DNA of 64,000 nucleotides from Synechococcus sp. MIT S9220 (GCF_014304815.1 NZ_CP047958.1:806001-870000); one strand, 5' to 3'. Counted from the first letter of the stretch, positions 44,097-54,736 are shown. Numbers and translations are program-made. Notes: generated by a model from the sequence alone, not told the origin.

Positions 44097-44306
44097 TTAG
44101 ATCATTTTCACAACGTCGGGCGTCTGACCAAACACTTCTCCAATCCAGAGTGCGTGCGTGACTGCTCCTTCGTGAGTATGAAATTCCCAAGCTGAATCCG
44201 GGCTGGAGCTGCGTTCAATTTCCTGGCTTTCGTCGTTAACCCGCAGGTAATGACCCGTGCTCGCATAGCGCAGAACATACCGCTCAAGGAGTGATGATCT
44301 CATCAT
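44097..44306 (-). CDS. hypothetical small protein
   Basis: 69 residues from the double ATG at 44306/44303. Mixed soluble sequence with YVLRYASTGHYLRVNDESQE and an HTHEGAVTHALWIGEVFG segment, looking like a small alpha/beta protein. The frame is open upstream but there it overlaps the next gene on the same strand. No family recognised. Codon use is like the neighbours. Confidence 0.45.
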   Translation of the reverse strand: MMRSSLLERYVLRYASTGHYLRVNDESQEIERSSSPDSAWEFHTHEGAVTHALWIGEVFGQTPDVVKMI

Positions 44307-44395
44307 GAATCTCTGCGAGTCCTGAACTCTGCCTAGCCAGCTTTGTGCAGCTGGTGACGGTGACTTCAGATTTTCGTGGGTTTTCCTTTGCGGGA

Positions 44396-44836
44396 CTAAT
44401 GGTCGGTGTCTTGATATCGGCTGCTCCGGACCCATGTCAGCGGTTCCTGCAAGGTCATCCGTAGTTGATAGCCACCGTTGCGGAACCAGTGTTCTTCAAC
44501 TGGAGAGAGCTGAGAGGGCTGGAGTTGCCAGCTCTGCTGAAGGTAGGTCTCAATCAGTGTTTGCTTTGGGGGCTCGTCCCGCTGCCAGTGAACGATCGCC
44601 AGCTGCGACGAGCTGGATTGAAGGGTGACAACCCTGCCGAGAGGGCCTGCCTCCTGATCGTCTTCCACCCGTTCAACGAGGCTCTCTTGCACCACGAAAA
44701 GGCGCAAAGGGCTCTGGGTGCTCCGCCCATCCAGGCAGTATTTGTTGAGATAAAGCTGTCTTGCTCGGGCGAACAGAGGTGCAGGCGCGCGACTCAGAAG
44801 TTCTGCGTAAGCGTCAGTGAGAGCTTGACTTGGCAT
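44396..44836 (-). CDS. conserved protein, unknown function (chorismate-lyase-like size)
   Basis: 146 residues from ATG 44836. Soluble; starts with a helix (ALTDAYAELLSRAPAPLFARA), then beta-rich SPLRLFVVQESLVERVEDD and QLRMTLQEPLTWVR near the end. Length and pattern suggest a single small domain; I cannot assign a family with confidence. It overlaps the upstream part of the divergent 44922 gene only in its unused leader, so the starts are close (86 nt) and share a promoter region. Confidence 0.55.
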   Translation of the reverse strand: MPSQALTDAYAELLSRAPAPLFARARQLYLNKYCLDGRSTQSPLRLFVVQESLVERVEDDQEAGPLGRVVTLQSSSSQLAIVHWQRDEPPKQTLIETYLQQSWQLQPSQLSPVEEHWFRNGGYQLRMTLQEPLTWVRSSRYQDTDH

Positions 44837-44921
44837 CGCGCAAGGAGGTCTGGGCACACACTTCGTGATGGCGCGTCGCTCGACGCCGTGGAACACTGTA
44901 GACAGATGCAAAAGTGGACAG

Positions 44922-45158
44922 ATGCCTGAGCCCGGCTGCCCTCTTTACAGGCTCGTGGCATTGGACGGGCAGCCGCATCCGGTTTTAGATGCTCCCTATG
45001 AATCCATTGCTGCTGCGGAAGCGGCGGCCAGTCGCTGGTGTGCTGGGCAGGGGCGTTCGATGTCGGTGGTTCAGCGAGGAATCGCTTTAGAAGTGCAAAC
45101 CCGTTGCGGGGAATGGCGCACCCTTGGCTACCCCAGTGCCTGCCTTTTGGAATCGTGA
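44922..45158 (+). CDS. conserved small protein, unknown function
   Basis: 78 residues from ATG 44922. A compact alpha/beta pattern: YRLVALDGQPHPVLDAPYES, a helix (AAAEAAASRWCAG), then strands SMSVVQRGIALEVQTRCGEW. It resembles a small ribosome-hibernation-like or LysM-like fold only in length; no family is assigned. Two cysteines in the C-terminal half. Between divergent and same-strand genes of the small-gene patch. Confidence 0.55.
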   Translation: MPEPGCPLYRLVALDGQPHPVLDAPYESIAAAEAAASRWCAGQGRSMSVVQRGIALEVQTRCGEWRTLGYPSACLLES

Positions 45159-45247
45159 AGAGGAGCCACGGCGCGTTGAGAGGCTTGTCAGCACTTGCAC
45201 TCTGGCCTGATCTCGATCAACCATGACTGAGGCTGGCTGATTGGCTC

Positions 45248-45547
45248 ATGCGGGTAAGCGTTGATCTTTGTTTGGTTCCGCTTGGGGTTGGCGTGTCGCT
45301 AGGGCCTTCGATTGCTCTGTGTCAAGAGGTGATCAAGGCTTCCGGCCTTGAGCATCAGCTCGGCCCCGACGGCACGGCCATCGAAGGGGAGTGGGATGAC
45401 GTCTTTGCTTGCGTAAAGGCCTGCCATGCGCGCTTGCATCAAGAGGGCGTGCAGCGGATTCATGCCACGCTTCGTGTCAATACACGGATTGATCGCGTTC
45501 AGTCGTTTCGCGACAAAGTGGGCAGTGTGAAACGCCTGATGACCTGA
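45248..45547 (+). CDS. thiamine-binding MTH1187/YkoF-like protein
   Basis: 99 residues. Ferredoxin-like fold of the MTH1187 family (UPF0045): VSVDLCLVPLGVGVSLGPSI, GLEHQLGPDGTAIEGEWDDV and RIHATLRVNTRIDR are characteristic. Structural homologues bind thiamine or hydroxymethylpyrimidine, and the gene often travels with thiamine genes; none is near here. ATG start with a short upstream region. Confidence 0.82.
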   Translation: MRVSVDLCLVPLGVGVSLGPSIALCQEVIKASGLEHQLGPDGTAIEGEWDDVFACVKACHARLHQEGVQRIHATLRVNTRIDRVQSFRDKVGSVKRLMT

Positions 45548-45589
45548 ATTCAGGCGGAAGGGATGCCAATTCGGTCCAGCATGTCTTGA

Positions 45590-46168
45590 ATGAGACCAGG
45601 AACTGGAGACATTGGTTTGCTGGGTCTGGGTCCGTCGGCTCGAGTGCGTGCTTTCGCTGCGCTTGCCCTCGCTCTGTTTGCTCCATTCTTCGCCGGATCG
45701 TCAAAGGCTGAGACCTGGGATCGCATCGGAAGCTACGCCGCTCTGATCCGCCGGGCAGGAACCCACACCCTTGTGGCCAAAGATTGTCCGTCCGCTCTTC
45801 TGGGTGCCTTTCATGCGCCCCGAAATGCCCTGCTGATCTGTGCCAACAACATCGAGGACGATCCAAGGCAGGTTTGGGTCGTTCTTGCCCACGAGTCGGC
45901 CCATGTGATGCAGCACTGTCATGGCGGGCCGTTGCTCGCGGATCACCAGGTCGGCAATGCCCTCGCGCGCATCGAATCTCAATCCCAAACAACCTTCCAG
46001 GAGCTGCGTCTCTATCACCAGTCGCAGCGGCGGGATGAAATCGAGGCACGGCTTGTGCAAGGGATGCCCCCCGATGAGGTGGAAGCCCTATTTCGCAGTT
46101 TCTGTGCTGACCGTCTGAGTCATCGCAAGGTTGCTCAACCGCCTGATGTTCTTGGTTCTCCTCCCTGA
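45590..46168 (+). CDS. secreted putative metallopeptidase-like protein
   Basis: 192 residues. A 40-residue leader contains a hydrophobic segment (FAALALALFAPFFAGSSKA) ending in a signal-peptidase-like site. The mature part has WVVLAHESAHVMQHCHGG, an HExxH motif (HESAH) with a later histidine and acidic residues (RRDEIEARL), resembling M48-like or zincin proteins. Third ligand unclear. Located between MTH1187 and a membrane protein; periplasmic protease is plausible but untested. Confidence 0.6.
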   Translation: MRPGTGDIGLLGLGPSARVRAFAALALALFAPFFAGSSKAETWDRIGSYAALIRRAGTHTLVAKDCPSALLGAFHAPRNALLICANNIEDDPRQVWVVLAHESAHVMQHCHGGPLLADHQVGNALARIESQSQTTFQELRLYHQSQRRDEIEARLVQGMPPDEVEALFRSFCADRLSHRKVAQPPDVLGSPP

Positions 46169-46233
46169 GCAGTGAACTGGTTCAGGTGGATCGGCCGCGG
46201 ACATTACGGTGTGCAGATGTGTGGCATCTCTCC

Positions 46234-46635
46234 ATGGGTCCGCGGCTCAACGGCTATTGGTTGATGACCTGGCTCGGCCTGGTGGCCAACCTGATCGCTC
46301 TGCCTGTGATCGGCCTGCTGGCATTTCGAGAAGGATCCTCTTCCGGCATTGCCATCACCAACATCAGCCTCGCCTTCTCACTGGCTTGGCCCGCTGCGAT
46401 CGTGGGCATCGTGGCCTCAGCAGGCTTGCTGGCGCAACGACGCTGGGGTGTGATTCTGGCCATTGTGGCCCTGTCCATGAGTCTTGCCGGGGCCATTCCC
46501 TACGGCCTTGTTCGCCTGGTCCTGGGGCTTGAGCCGCAGACCATGGGGTTGGGCCCTGTCGTGCTCGGGTTGATCAATGTGCTGGCGCTGATCTATTGGT
46601 GCCGCCCTGCCCATCGACGTGGCGTCAGGCTTTGA
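46234..46635 (+). CDS. four-helix membrane protein, unknown function
   Basis: 133 residues from ATG 46234 (frame open upstream to 46186). Four membrane helices: WLGLVANLIALPVIGLLAF, ISLAFSLAWPAAIVGIVASA, WGVILAIVALSMSLAGAIP and VVLGLINVLALIYW, with short basic loops. No family recognised. Its end overlaps the GTG start of the pseudouridine synthase gene by 17 nt. Confidence 0.6.
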   Translation: MGPRLNGYWLMTWLGLVANLIALPVIGLLAFREGSSSGIAITNISLAFSLAWPAAIVGIVASAGLLAQRRWGVILAIVALSMSLAGAIPYGLVRLVLGLEPQTMGLGPVVLGLINVLALIYWCRPAHRRGVRL

Positions 46636-47329
46636 AGCCTTGGCAGCAGCCGTTCCTCAGCTCGCGGGTTTTGCTCTCTTGCTCGAGCACCCTCAATATC
46701 TGGTGGTCGATAAGCCAGCCGGCCTGCTGAGTCAGCCCGGTCTGGGTTCTCATCAACGTGATTCCTTGATCACGAGACTCCAGCACGATTGCCCTGAGCT
46801 TCGCTTGGTGCATCGCCTCGACCGGGAGACCTCTGGACTCGTACTTGTGGCCAAAAATCAGGGCAGCCTGCGATCGCTCAGTGCTCTGTTTGCTGCCCGC
46901 AGAGTTCACAAGCTCTATCTCGCTGATGTGGTCAGGCCGTTGTTGGGACGACGGGGAAGCATTCATCTGCCCCTGGCCAGGCTGCAGCGCCAGCCGCCTG
47001 TGTATGGGCCGCATCCGCAGGGCAAGCCCTGTTGCACGCTTTGGCGCAAGTGGACGCAGTCAACCGATTGCACACGTTTGTGGTTGCGGCCTCTGACCGG
47101 CCGATCCCATCAGTTGCGGGCGCATTTGGCTGCTGTAGGGGCTCCTATCCGCGCTGATCGCATCTATACCGACTCCGACCTTCAGGGGCCGATGCATCTG
47201 CATGCTTATGCGCTGAGCTTTCAGGACCCTGATGACCAGCGACGGGTGCGTGTGCGTTCTGCACTCCCGAACTGGGCTCAGGCTGAATGGGCTCAAGCGG
47301 AGAAGCTGCGCTTTGCGGGAATGGGATAG
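46619..47329 (+). CDS. RluA-family pseudouridine synthase
   Basis: 236 residues from a GTG start. The catalytic aspartate is in the signature HRLDRETSGLVLVAK (~residue 68), with VVDKPAGLLSQPG before it and the later LRPLTGRSHQLRAHLAAVG. It isomerises uridines in rRNA or tRNA; substrate not determinable here (RluA/TruC-type, no S4 domain). Start overlaps the membrane protein gene, and its last 37 nt are antisense to the end of the 7TM-HD gene. Confidence 0.93.
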   Translation: MASGFEALAAAVPQLAGFALLLEHPQYLVVDKPAGLLSQPGLGSHQRDSLITRLQHDCPELRLVHRLDRETSGLVLVAKNQGSLRSLSALFAARRVHKLYLADVVRPLLGRRGSIHLPLARLQRQPPVYGPHPQGKPCCTLWRKWTQSTDCTRLWLRPLTGRSHQLRAHLAAVGAPIRADRIYTDSDLQGPMHLHAYALSFQDPDDQRRVRVRSALPNWAQAEWAQAEKLRFAGMG

Positions 47330-49407
47330 GGAATGCGGCGATGACGCATTCTTCGCCACACACGGACGAACGAATGCATCACCAGTTCCAGTTCGGCCCG
47401 ACTGAGGCTGCTCTGGCTGAGTTGTCCGTCGCTGATGCGCGCCTCAACAATCCGCTTGACCGTGTCACGAGCTTCCTGATCACTCGTGTCCGGCGGCAGT
47501 GAGCGCAATGCAGCCTCGCAGCCGTCCGCCAGCATCATGATTCCGGTCTCCTTAGAGCGCGGCGTCGGTCCGTGATAGCGGAAGCGTTTCTCGGAGATGT
47601 CGGGATTCTGCTGCCGGGCCTGATGCAGGAAATATCCCATTCGCAACGTGCCCTGATGTTCAGGAATGAAGTCCGCAATCGGGCGAGGAAGCCGATGTCG
47701 TCGTGCCAGTTTCAACCCCTCATCCACATGGGCTTGGAGCACTCCTGCACTGGCCAAAGGGTCGTTGAGCCGAGTGTGTGGGTTTTCTTCACTGGTTTGA
47801 TTTTCGATGAACCAGTTGGGAGCATGAAGCTTGCCCACATCGTGATAAAGCGACCCTGTCCTGATCAGGTCGACATCGGCGCCGATCGACCGCGCACCCT
47901 CCTCGGCCAGGCCGCAGATCATCAAGGTGTGCTCAAAGGTGCCTGGGGCTTCTGAAGACAACCGCCGCAGCAACGGGCGTTCCTGATCAGCAAGTTCCAT
48001 CAAGCGTGCTCTTGTCAGCAACCCGAAGGAGCTTTCCAGCAAAGGAATGACCAGGATCGCCAGCATCATTGCCAGCCCAAGCAGCAAGGCTTCCGAGGCG
48101 AGTTCCCCGGCATCGGATGGCAAGCGAATCAATGACCCCGCAAGCGGTTGGCCCTCTCGGTTCATCAACACCAGTTCGGCCAGCCATGCACCCACCGGCA
48201 GCAAGACGGCGAGTTGCAGCAACTGTGCTCTGCTGCGCAATCGACCTGCTTGCAATGCAGCGACGGTGGCTGTGGCAGCGGCAATCAGCAGGCGCCCTTC
48301 CCCCAGGCCAGTCACTGGTGTTGGCCAGAGAAGACTGGCCACAGCCATCCAGGCCAGTGCACTGGTTGTGCCAAGGCCCTGAGCCAGGAGAAGGGTGGGC
48401 GGCACGATCACCGCCAGGGGGCTCACCGAAGCACCAAACCAGAGTTTGCAGGCCTGACCCAGCAGCAACAGACCCAGAGCCAGCAGGCCATGGGGTGCCT
48501 CCAGGCAGGGACGTTCGCGGCGCATGACCAGCAGCAGAACCCCACAGCTGGCCAGTGCTTCTGTGAAACGGGTGAACCAGATCCCCAGCTTCGGCCGGCG
48601 ATTCACCATTCCGAAGAAATCGAGAACGTCGTAGGCCTGTGAGCTGATCGACTCGCCCTTGCGGGTGATCAGATCGCCGCGATTGACTTCAATGGTGGGA
48701 ATTCCTTGTTGGGTGATCAGCTCCTCGATCAGCCTCTGGCTTCGCAGTGGATCGGTCTGAAGGTTGCTGGCGCCCTGAAGCGTTGTGGTCAGCACCTTGC
48801 TGCCCAGACTGCGGCCCGCTGGCGTGCCTTGATTGAGGTCTTCGAGCTGCAGTTCGCTGGCCCGTTGCAGCTGTTCCAGTGCCAGGGTGTTGACAAGCCC
48901 CTGACTGAGCATCCGGTCGAGCGCTCGGCGAAGAGCCATATCCCAATCCCGACGCTCATCCTGGGTTCGTTTCTCCAGCCATTGCTGCTCGTTGAGAGAC
49001 AGGTTCACAGGTCCGATGCGCTCGGCATCGATGCTGTTCGCGACCCGTTCCAATTCGCTGAGGTGTCGCTCCAGCCGCATGCGGATCTGCTCGTTTTCCT
49101 GAGGGTCCAGAACCTGCACGAAGGTGCTGGATCCCAGGCTTGAGCGCCTCTGCTCCAGGGCTTCGCTGTCCACAACCCTGGCGTCCTTGGGGGCCTCTGC
49201 ATCAAAGGGAGCGGCCAGGCCTGGTCGCAGGTCGGGTTCCACCAGCCAGGGCCAGCTGGACACCAGCGCCACCAGAACACAGAGGATCAGCAGCGTGGCT
49301 TTCTGCAACCTGTTCCAGCGCAGCACCGGGCGGCGAGGTGATTCGCTCCTGAGCCAGGACCTCCAGAGACGTGCAAGGCGATGCGAACGCAAGTCAGCCG
49401 GGAGCAT
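47293..49407 (-). CDS. 7TM-HD family phosphohydrolase (PgpH-like)
   Basis: 704 residues. N-terminal membrane helix ([18 protein letters not shown]), a large extracytoplasmic 7TMR-HDED domain (~70-290), a bundle of about seven membrane helices (~290-490) and a cytoplasmic HD domain: [20 protein letters not shown] and a later [20 protein letters not shown]. Homologues such as PgpH hydrolyse the second messenger c-di-AMP, which cyanobacteria make; that activity is inferred. Divergent from folD; its end overlaps the RluA gene by 37 nt. Confidence 0.92.
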   Translation of the reverse strand: MLPADLRSHRLARLWRSWLRSESPRRPVLRWNRLQKATLLILCVLVALVSSWPWLVEPDLRPGLAAPFDAEAPKDARVVDSEALEQRRSSLGSSTFVQVLDPQENEQIRMRLERHLSELERVANSIDAERIGPVNLSLNEQQWLEKRTQDERRDWDMALRRALDRMLSQGLVNTLALEQLQRASELQLEDLNQGTPAGRSLGSKVLTTTLQGASNLQTDPLRSQRLIEELITQQGIPTIEVNRGDLITRKGESISSQAYDVLDFFGMVNRRPKLGIWFTRFTEALASCGVLLLVMRRERPCLEAPHGLLALGLLLLGQACKLWFGASVSPLAVIVPPTLLLAQGLGTTSALAWMAVASLLWPTPVTGLGEGRLLIAAATATVAALQAGRLRSRAQLLQLAVLLPVGAWLAELVLMNREGQPLAGSLIRLPSDAGELASEALLLGLAMMLAILVIPLLESSFGLLTRARLMELADQERPLLRRLSSEAPGTFEHTLMICGLAEEGARSIGADVDLIRTGSLYHDVGKLHAPNWFIENQTSEENPHTRLNDPLASAGVLQAHVDEGLKLARRHRLPRPIADFIPEHQGTLRMGYFLHQARQQNPDISEKRFRYHGPTPRSKETGIMMLADGCEAALRSLPPDTSDQEARDTVKRIVEARISDGQLSQSSLSRAELELVMHSFVRVWRRMRHRRIPYPIPAKRSFSA

Positions 49408-49460
49408 TCAGCACAAACGCTAGCTCTGCCGGAGCGGCATGCTGGATTCACATGCATCAG

Positions 49461-50348
49461 ATGGCAATGGCCCTCAGGTTGGATGGCAAGGTCCTGGCCA
49501 AGACACTCGAGCTGCGGCTGCAGTCTCAGGTCCAATCTGCAAGCCAGGTTGCCGGTCGCCCGCCGGGCTTGGCTGTTTTGCGAGTGGGCGATGATCCTGC
49601 CAGTGCGGTCTACGTGGCCAACAAGGAAAAGGCCTGTGCCCGTGTCGGTGTTGAGAGCTATGGGTCTCACCTTCCAGCAGATGCCTCGCCTGATCAGGTG
49701 TTGCAGGCGATCCGTGCATTAAATGCTGATCACAGGGTGGACGGGATCCTGTTGCAGCTTCCGCTCCCGCAGGGATTGGATGAAACACCGTTGTTGGCTG
49801 CGATTGATCCTGAAAAGGATGCCGATGGTCTGCATACGCTGAATCTTGGCCGGTTACTCAAGGGCGAACAGGGTCCCCGGAGCTGTACTCCTGCCGGAGT
49901 GATGGCGATGCTGCGCAGTGCGGACATCGACCCTGCGGGCCGTCGTGCCGTGGTGGTCGGCCGCAGCATTTTGGTGGGGCAGCCCATGGCTCTGATGCTG
50001 CAGGCCGCGAACGCAACGGTGACCATTGCCCACTCACGAACGAGAGATCTTGCTGCTCTGACGCGTCAGGCAGAGATTCTCGTGGTGGCGGCCGGTCGTC
50101 CGGAAATGCTTGGAGCAGAGCATGTGAGCCCAGGCACGGTCGTGGTGGATGTTGGGATCCATCGGCGTCCTGAGGGCGGACTCTGTGGTGATGTGATGGC
50201 AGCAGAATTGGAGCCCATTGCTGCCGCGCTTTCGCCCGTGCCCGGAGGCGTTGGCCCCATGACCGTCACCATGCTTCTGGTGAACACCGTTGTGGCCTGG
50301 TGCCGTCGCCACGGGGTCGATCACGATCTGGCTGACTTGATCATCTGA
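49461..50348 (+). CDS. folD: methylenetetrahydrofolate dehydrogenase/cyclohydrolase
   Basis: 295 residues from ATG 49461 (neighbouring ATGs at 49452 and 49467 possible; the ORF extends upstream but antisense to the 7TM-HD gene). Bifunctional Fol[22 protein letters not shown] (catalytic Lys/Tyr region), [14 protein letters not shown] and the NADP loop [17 protein letters not shown], then [13 protein letters not shown]. Interconverts 5,10-methylene- and 10-formyl-THF for purines and one-carbon metabolism. The 53-nt gap to the 7TM-HD start is a divergent promoter region. Confidence 0.96.
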   Translation: MAMALRLDGKVLAKTLELRLQSQVQSASQVAGRPPGLAVLRVGDDPASAVYVANKEKACARVGVESYGSHLPADASPDQVLQAIRALNADHRVDGILLQLPLPQGLDETPLLAAIDPEKDADGLHTLNLGRLLKGEQGPRSCTPAGVMAMLRSADIDPAGRRAVVVGRSILVGQPMALMLQAANATVTIAHSRTRDLAALTRQAEILVVAAGRPEMLGAEHVSPGTVVVDVGIHRRPEGGLCGDVMAAELEPIAAALSPVPGGVGPMTVTMLLVNTVVAWCRRHGVDHDLADLII

Positions 50349-50374
50349 TGGTGCTTGCGTGCCCGCCGGCCTGA

Positions 50375-51340
<966 letters not shown>

Positions 51341-51342
51341 CG

Positions 51343-51849
51343 ATGGACGACGTCGCTCTCAGTATCCCCCTGCAGATTCTTGATAATGGAGTCCTGGCCT
51401 GGGGTCTTGCAGCTTGCGGTCTGGCTCAGCTGTCGAAGTTGGTGATTGAACTCATCGTCTTTCGCCGCTGGAGGCCGGCGGTGCTGATCGAAACCGGTGG
51501 GATGCCATCGAGCCATGCAGCACTGGTGAGCGGTACGGCCGCGGCGGTGGGTTGGCAGGAGGGATTCGCATCGTCCGTTTTTGCCCTGGCCGCCACTGTG
51601 GCGTTCGTGGTGATGTATGACGCCAGTGGTGTGAGGCGTGCCGCCGGTTTCACTGCTGAACGGCTCAATGCCCTGCCGGAATCTCTCTGGCAGACACCCT
51701 TCGAGAAACCACTCAAGGAACGACTGGGGCATTCCCGAACGGAAGTGCTGGTTGGCAGCCTGCTCGGCCCGATGATTGCCTTGCTTGGCCTCAATTTTCT
51801 GGGATCGCCGCTTCAATTGACGCAACTGATCACCAACGCTCTGGGTTGA
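51343..51849 (+). CDS. DUF212 (divergent PAP2) membrane protein
   Basis: 168 residues. Small membrane protein with the divergent PAP2 motifs GGMPSSHAALVSGTAAAVG and MYDASGVRRAAG, and final helix GPMIALLGLNFLG. The family (formerly acid phosphatase/vanadium haloperoxidase-related) is widespread in plants and cyanobacteria; activity unknown, possibly prenyl-phosphate or lipid phosphatase, which would suit the neighbour crtE (inference). TTGA overlap with the helicase gene downstream. Confidence 0.88.
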   Translation: MDDVALSIPLQILDNGVLAWGLAACGLAQLSKLVIELIVFRRWRPAVLIETGGMPSSHAALVSGTAAAVGWQEGFASSVFALAATVAFVVMYDASGVRRAAGFTAERLNALPESLWQTPFEKPLKERLGHSRTEVLVGSLLGPMIALLGLNFLGSPLQLTQLITNALG

Positions 51850-53336
51850 CGTCATTTCCTCACGCTGAATTGAGCCTCACCGAGGATCAACACAAGGCCG
51901 CAGAGGCTTTCTCCGACTGGCTGCAACAGCAGGACGCTGGTCTTCCCTTCGTTCTCAGTGGCTTTGCCGGCAGTGGCAAGACCTTCCTGTCGATGCGCCT
52001 GCTGCGGCAAGTGGAAAGCAGCGGTCTCTGCTGGACCGTTGTGGCTCCAACTCACAAAGCTGTGGGGGTTTTACGGCAGGCACTCAACCTCGAAGGCCTT
52101 CAGCCCACTTGGTACCCCTCCACCATTCATCGCTTGTTGCGTCTGAAGCTCAAGCGACAGGGTGATCGGGAGCTGTGCGAATCCACTGAACAAACGGCCG
52201 GAGCGTTGGAGCATCTCGGACTGGTGCTGGTCGATGAGGCCTCGATGGTCGACAGCTCCCTGCTGTCCATTGCCTTGCAGTGTGCCCACCCGTTCAAAAC
52301 GCGACTGGTGTTTGTGGGTGATCCGGCCCAGTTGCCACCGGTGGGTGAAAGCGAAAGCCCAGTATTTGGCATGAATCGTGCTGTTTCCGCCTGCTTGCGT
52401 GAGGTTGTTCGTCACCAGGGCCCTGTCCTGCAACTGGCAAGTTGTCTGCGCGATGGTCGCTTGCCCTGCGAAGTACCACCGCTGCTGCCTCCCGTTCGCT
52501 CGGATCTCGGTCAGGTGGGAGTGCTGAGTCGAGGGGACTGGTTGTCGCGTGCTCAGGAGGGTCTGCGCCGGGCCGCGGCCTGCGATAACCCCGATGCGGC
52601 GAGAATCCTCTGCTACACCAATCGCCGCCTGGAAGCATTGGTGCCCCATGCCCGCAGGGCCATTCATGGAGAGATGGCTGATCAGATGGCTGTGCTGCCA
52701 GGCGAGGTGTTGATCACGCGCACTGCGGTGATGGCACCGGCCTCCAGCGACGGAGGCGAGACTGGTGAGGAACCCGATCTGGTGTTGGGTTCCAACCGAG
52801 AACTTGTGGTTGAAGACGTGTCTCCAGAACGCTGCGATCTGGCGGAGTTCGGTGTCGCTGGTGAAGCGCAGCTGTCGTTGGCCGGACTCGGCGTGCCCGT
52901 GATTGAGACCCTCAATGCGAAGGTTCGCAGTGGCGAGCTTGAGCTCAAGCTGCGCCTTCAGCCTCCTTCCGGCAGTCAGGCGAGGGAGCAACTGGATGCA
53001 CTGCTGAAGCGTCTGGCTCAGGAAGCCAGGAACGCCGGGAAACGTGGCGGGCGATCGCTTTGGCGTCGTTACTTCCTGGTGAGGGATGCTTTTGCATCAC
53101 TTGGGCCTGCTGCAGTGCTCACGGTGCATCGAAGTCAGGGCAGCAGCTTTGGTGAGGTTTTTGTTGCTGATGATGTGTTCCCTCGCAGCCTTGAGCGTCT
53201 TGCGCCAGAGAGGCAGGTGTTCCATCAACAGCTGGCTTATGTGGCAGTCAGTCGTGCCAGGCATGGGGTGTACCTGGTGGGTGATAGCCAACGCAATGCA
53301 GCCACCTGGAGCAAGGCTTTACGCGGGATTGGCTAA
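51846..53336 (+). CDS. RecD-like ATP-dependent DNA helicase
   Basis: 496 residues from a TTG start overlapping the previous stop by 4 nt. SF1B helicase motifs: Walker A in LSGFAGSGKTFLSMRLL (~38-50), Walker B LVLVDEASMVD, motif III LVFVGDPAQLPPVGES, and C-terminal UvrD_C_2-type VLTVHRSQGSSFGEVFV and AYVAVSRAR. It lacks the long N-terminal RecD2 extension, so it is a short RecD/Dda-like helicase; a role in replication-fork restart or repair is inferred. Confidence 0.92.
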   Translation: MTSFPHAELSLTEDQHKAAEAFSDWLQQQDAGLPFVLSGFAGSGKTFLSMRLLRQVESSGLCWTVVAPTHKAVGVLRQALNLEGLQPTWYPSTIHRLLRLKLKRQGDRELCESTEQTAGALEHLGLVLVDEASMVDSSLLSIALQCAHPFKTRLVFVGDPAQLPPVGESESPVFGMNRAVSACLREVVRHQGPVLQLASCLRDGRLPCEVPPLLPPVRSDLGQVGVLSRGDWLSRAQEGLRRAAACDNPDAARILCYTNRRLEALVPHARRAIHGEMADQMAVLPGEVLITRTAVMAPASSDGGETGEEPDLVLGSNRELVVEDVSPERCDLAEFGVAGEAQLSLAGLGVPVIETLNAKVRSGELELKLRLQPPSGSQAREQLDALLKRLAQEARNAGKRGGRSLWRRYFLVRDAFASLGPAAVLTVHRSQGSSFGEVFVADDVFPRSLERLAPERQVFHQQLAYVAVSRARHGVYLVGDSQRNAATWSKALRGIG

Positions 53337-53374
53337 TCGGTCATGGCCAGCCCTTTGAAGGCTCGCGATGCGGT

Positions 53375-54061
53375 TTAGATCGCTGTTAGTCCGCTTACGC
53401 CCTGCCATCCCAGGTAGATCCCCAGCCCCAGGCTGACCCCACCAACCACAAGACTTCCCCGGGCAAACAGCAGCTCTTTCCCTTTCTCGAGAAGTGGAAC
53501 GACCTTGTCGCGGCCGATCACAACGGCAACCAAAGGAGTGAGCAGAAACAGGCTGGCTCCGATTGTGAAAGCAATCAGACCGACTGCTTCCTGCCAGGTG
53601 GGCAACTGCGCAGACAGAACCACTCCAGCTGACTTGGCGAACAGAACGATGTCGTCGGGGCTAATGATTTCGCCGACGGAACCCAGCAACAACAGCAGCG
53701 GCAGCGGCATTGCCAGGAAACGGTCGATGCCTTTGGTCCAGACCGGCGGCTCCGAACCTTCGGTGAAGGATTTGATCAGTTCCCGTCCGCCGATGGCGAC
53801 TAGCGCTCCGCCTGCCAGCAGATCCAGGCCCGTGCGGTGATGGGAGCCATGACTCATATCCAGCACAAGGGAATGGCCGACAGTGACCAGAAGCGTGGCG
53901 GCAAGAAGTGTGGTGATCACCCAGCTTGCGACGAACCATCCGCCTCGTTTGATGGGATTCGGGCCCAGCAGCAGCAGCAAGAGAACGGCGATATGAATCG
54001 GCGAGAGCCCAATGCCGGTGCCATAGGCCAGCAGTTCCGCCCAGAGGGTTGTGTCGCTCAT
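53375..54061 (-). CDS. GAP-family (Sap) membrane protein
   Basis: 228 residues, five to six membrane helices in the LysE-like GAP/Sap family: GIGLSPIHIAVLLLLLLGPNPIKRGGWF, a central SHHRTGLDLLAGGALVAIGGREL, and IISPDDIVLFAKS. In mycobacteria relatives export lipids; cyanobacterial function unknown. ATG overlapping the histidine phosphatase stop by one base, so the two genes are coupled. Convergent with the helicase. Confidence 0.78.
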   Translation of the reverse strand: MSDTTLWAELLAYGTGIGLSPIHIAVLLLLLLGPNPIKRGGWFVASWVITTLLAATLLVTVGHSLVLDMSHGSHHRTGLDLLAGGALVAIGGRELIKSFTEGSEPPVWTKGIDRFLAMPLPLLLLLGSVGEIISPDDIVLFAKSAGVVLSAQLPTWQEAVGLIAFTIGASLFLLTPLVAVVIGRDKVVPLLEKGKELLFARGSLVVGGVSLGLGIYLGWQGVSGLTAI

Positions 54062-54654
54062 CAGAACCGGCCGTCAGCGGGCGCATTCCAGCGCACGATC
54101 GCATGATTTCCATGCTCGACACCGAGCAGACAGAGACTTCCGGTGCTCAACATCAGCAGCTTGCCGCCCACGGCTCCCAGGCCAAGCCAGGTCCCGGCCA
54201 AGGCCCGCAGAAGATGTCCATGGGCAAAGAGTGCAACGTCTCCATCTCCGGGCGAGTCCATGGCCAGCCGTATCGCGGTTTCACAGCGTTCTTGCACGGC
54301 TTCAGCGTCTTCGCCATTCGGACAGCCATGGGTGAAGACATTCCAATCCGGCACCTTGCGCTGAATGTCAGAGGTGGTGATTCCTTCGTAATCTCCGTAA
54401 TTCCATTCCAGCAACTCCTTCATCACGGTCATGCTTGCGCCCATCCCTGCCAGTTCGCAGGTGCGCCGAGCACGTTGAAGAGGTGAGCTGAAGACAGCCG
54501 CGAAATGCTGTTGGCTTAAGACAGGAGACAGTTGCCGGGCTTCCTCTTCTCCCTCTGGCAGTAGAGGGATGTCGGTGTTGCCTGTGTGACGTCCGGTGCG
54601 AGCCCACTCGGTGGCTCCATGGCGAAGCAGCCAGAGCTGGCGTTGATTGGTCAT
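54061..54654 (-). CDS. histidine phosphatase family protein
   Basis: 197 residues. The phosphohistidine motif is LWLLRHGATEWARTGRHTGN, with the acid residue in LLEWNYGDYEGITTSD and the late ALFAHGHLLRALAG histidine. Such cobC/GpmB-like phosphatases hydrolyse small phosphoesters. Cobalamin-like dephosphorylation (CobC/alpha-ribazole phosphatase) is possible, and a corrinoid gene lies within 0.5 kb, but that is only inference. Coupled to the GAP-family gene. Confidence 0.9.
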   Translation of the reverse strand: MTNQRQLWLLRHGATEWARTGRHTGNTDIPLLPEGEEEARQLSPVLSQQHFAAVFSSPLQRARRTCELAGMGASMTVMKELLEWNYGDYEGITTSDIQRKVPDWNVFTHGCPNGEDAEAVQERCETAIRLAMDSPGDGDVALFAHGHLLRALAGTWLGLGAVGGKLLMLSTGSLCLLGVEHGNHAIVRWNAPADGRF

Positions 54655-54736
54655 GGCCCGAAACAGCCGTCTCTGCTGAGATTGTGACCATCAGGAGTTG
54701 ATTTGGCTTCGCAAACAACCTCTTGCCAACACGTTT

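Noticed and set aside
52071-52991. 306-aa minus-strand ORF
   Set aside because: Antisense within the RecD-like helicase.
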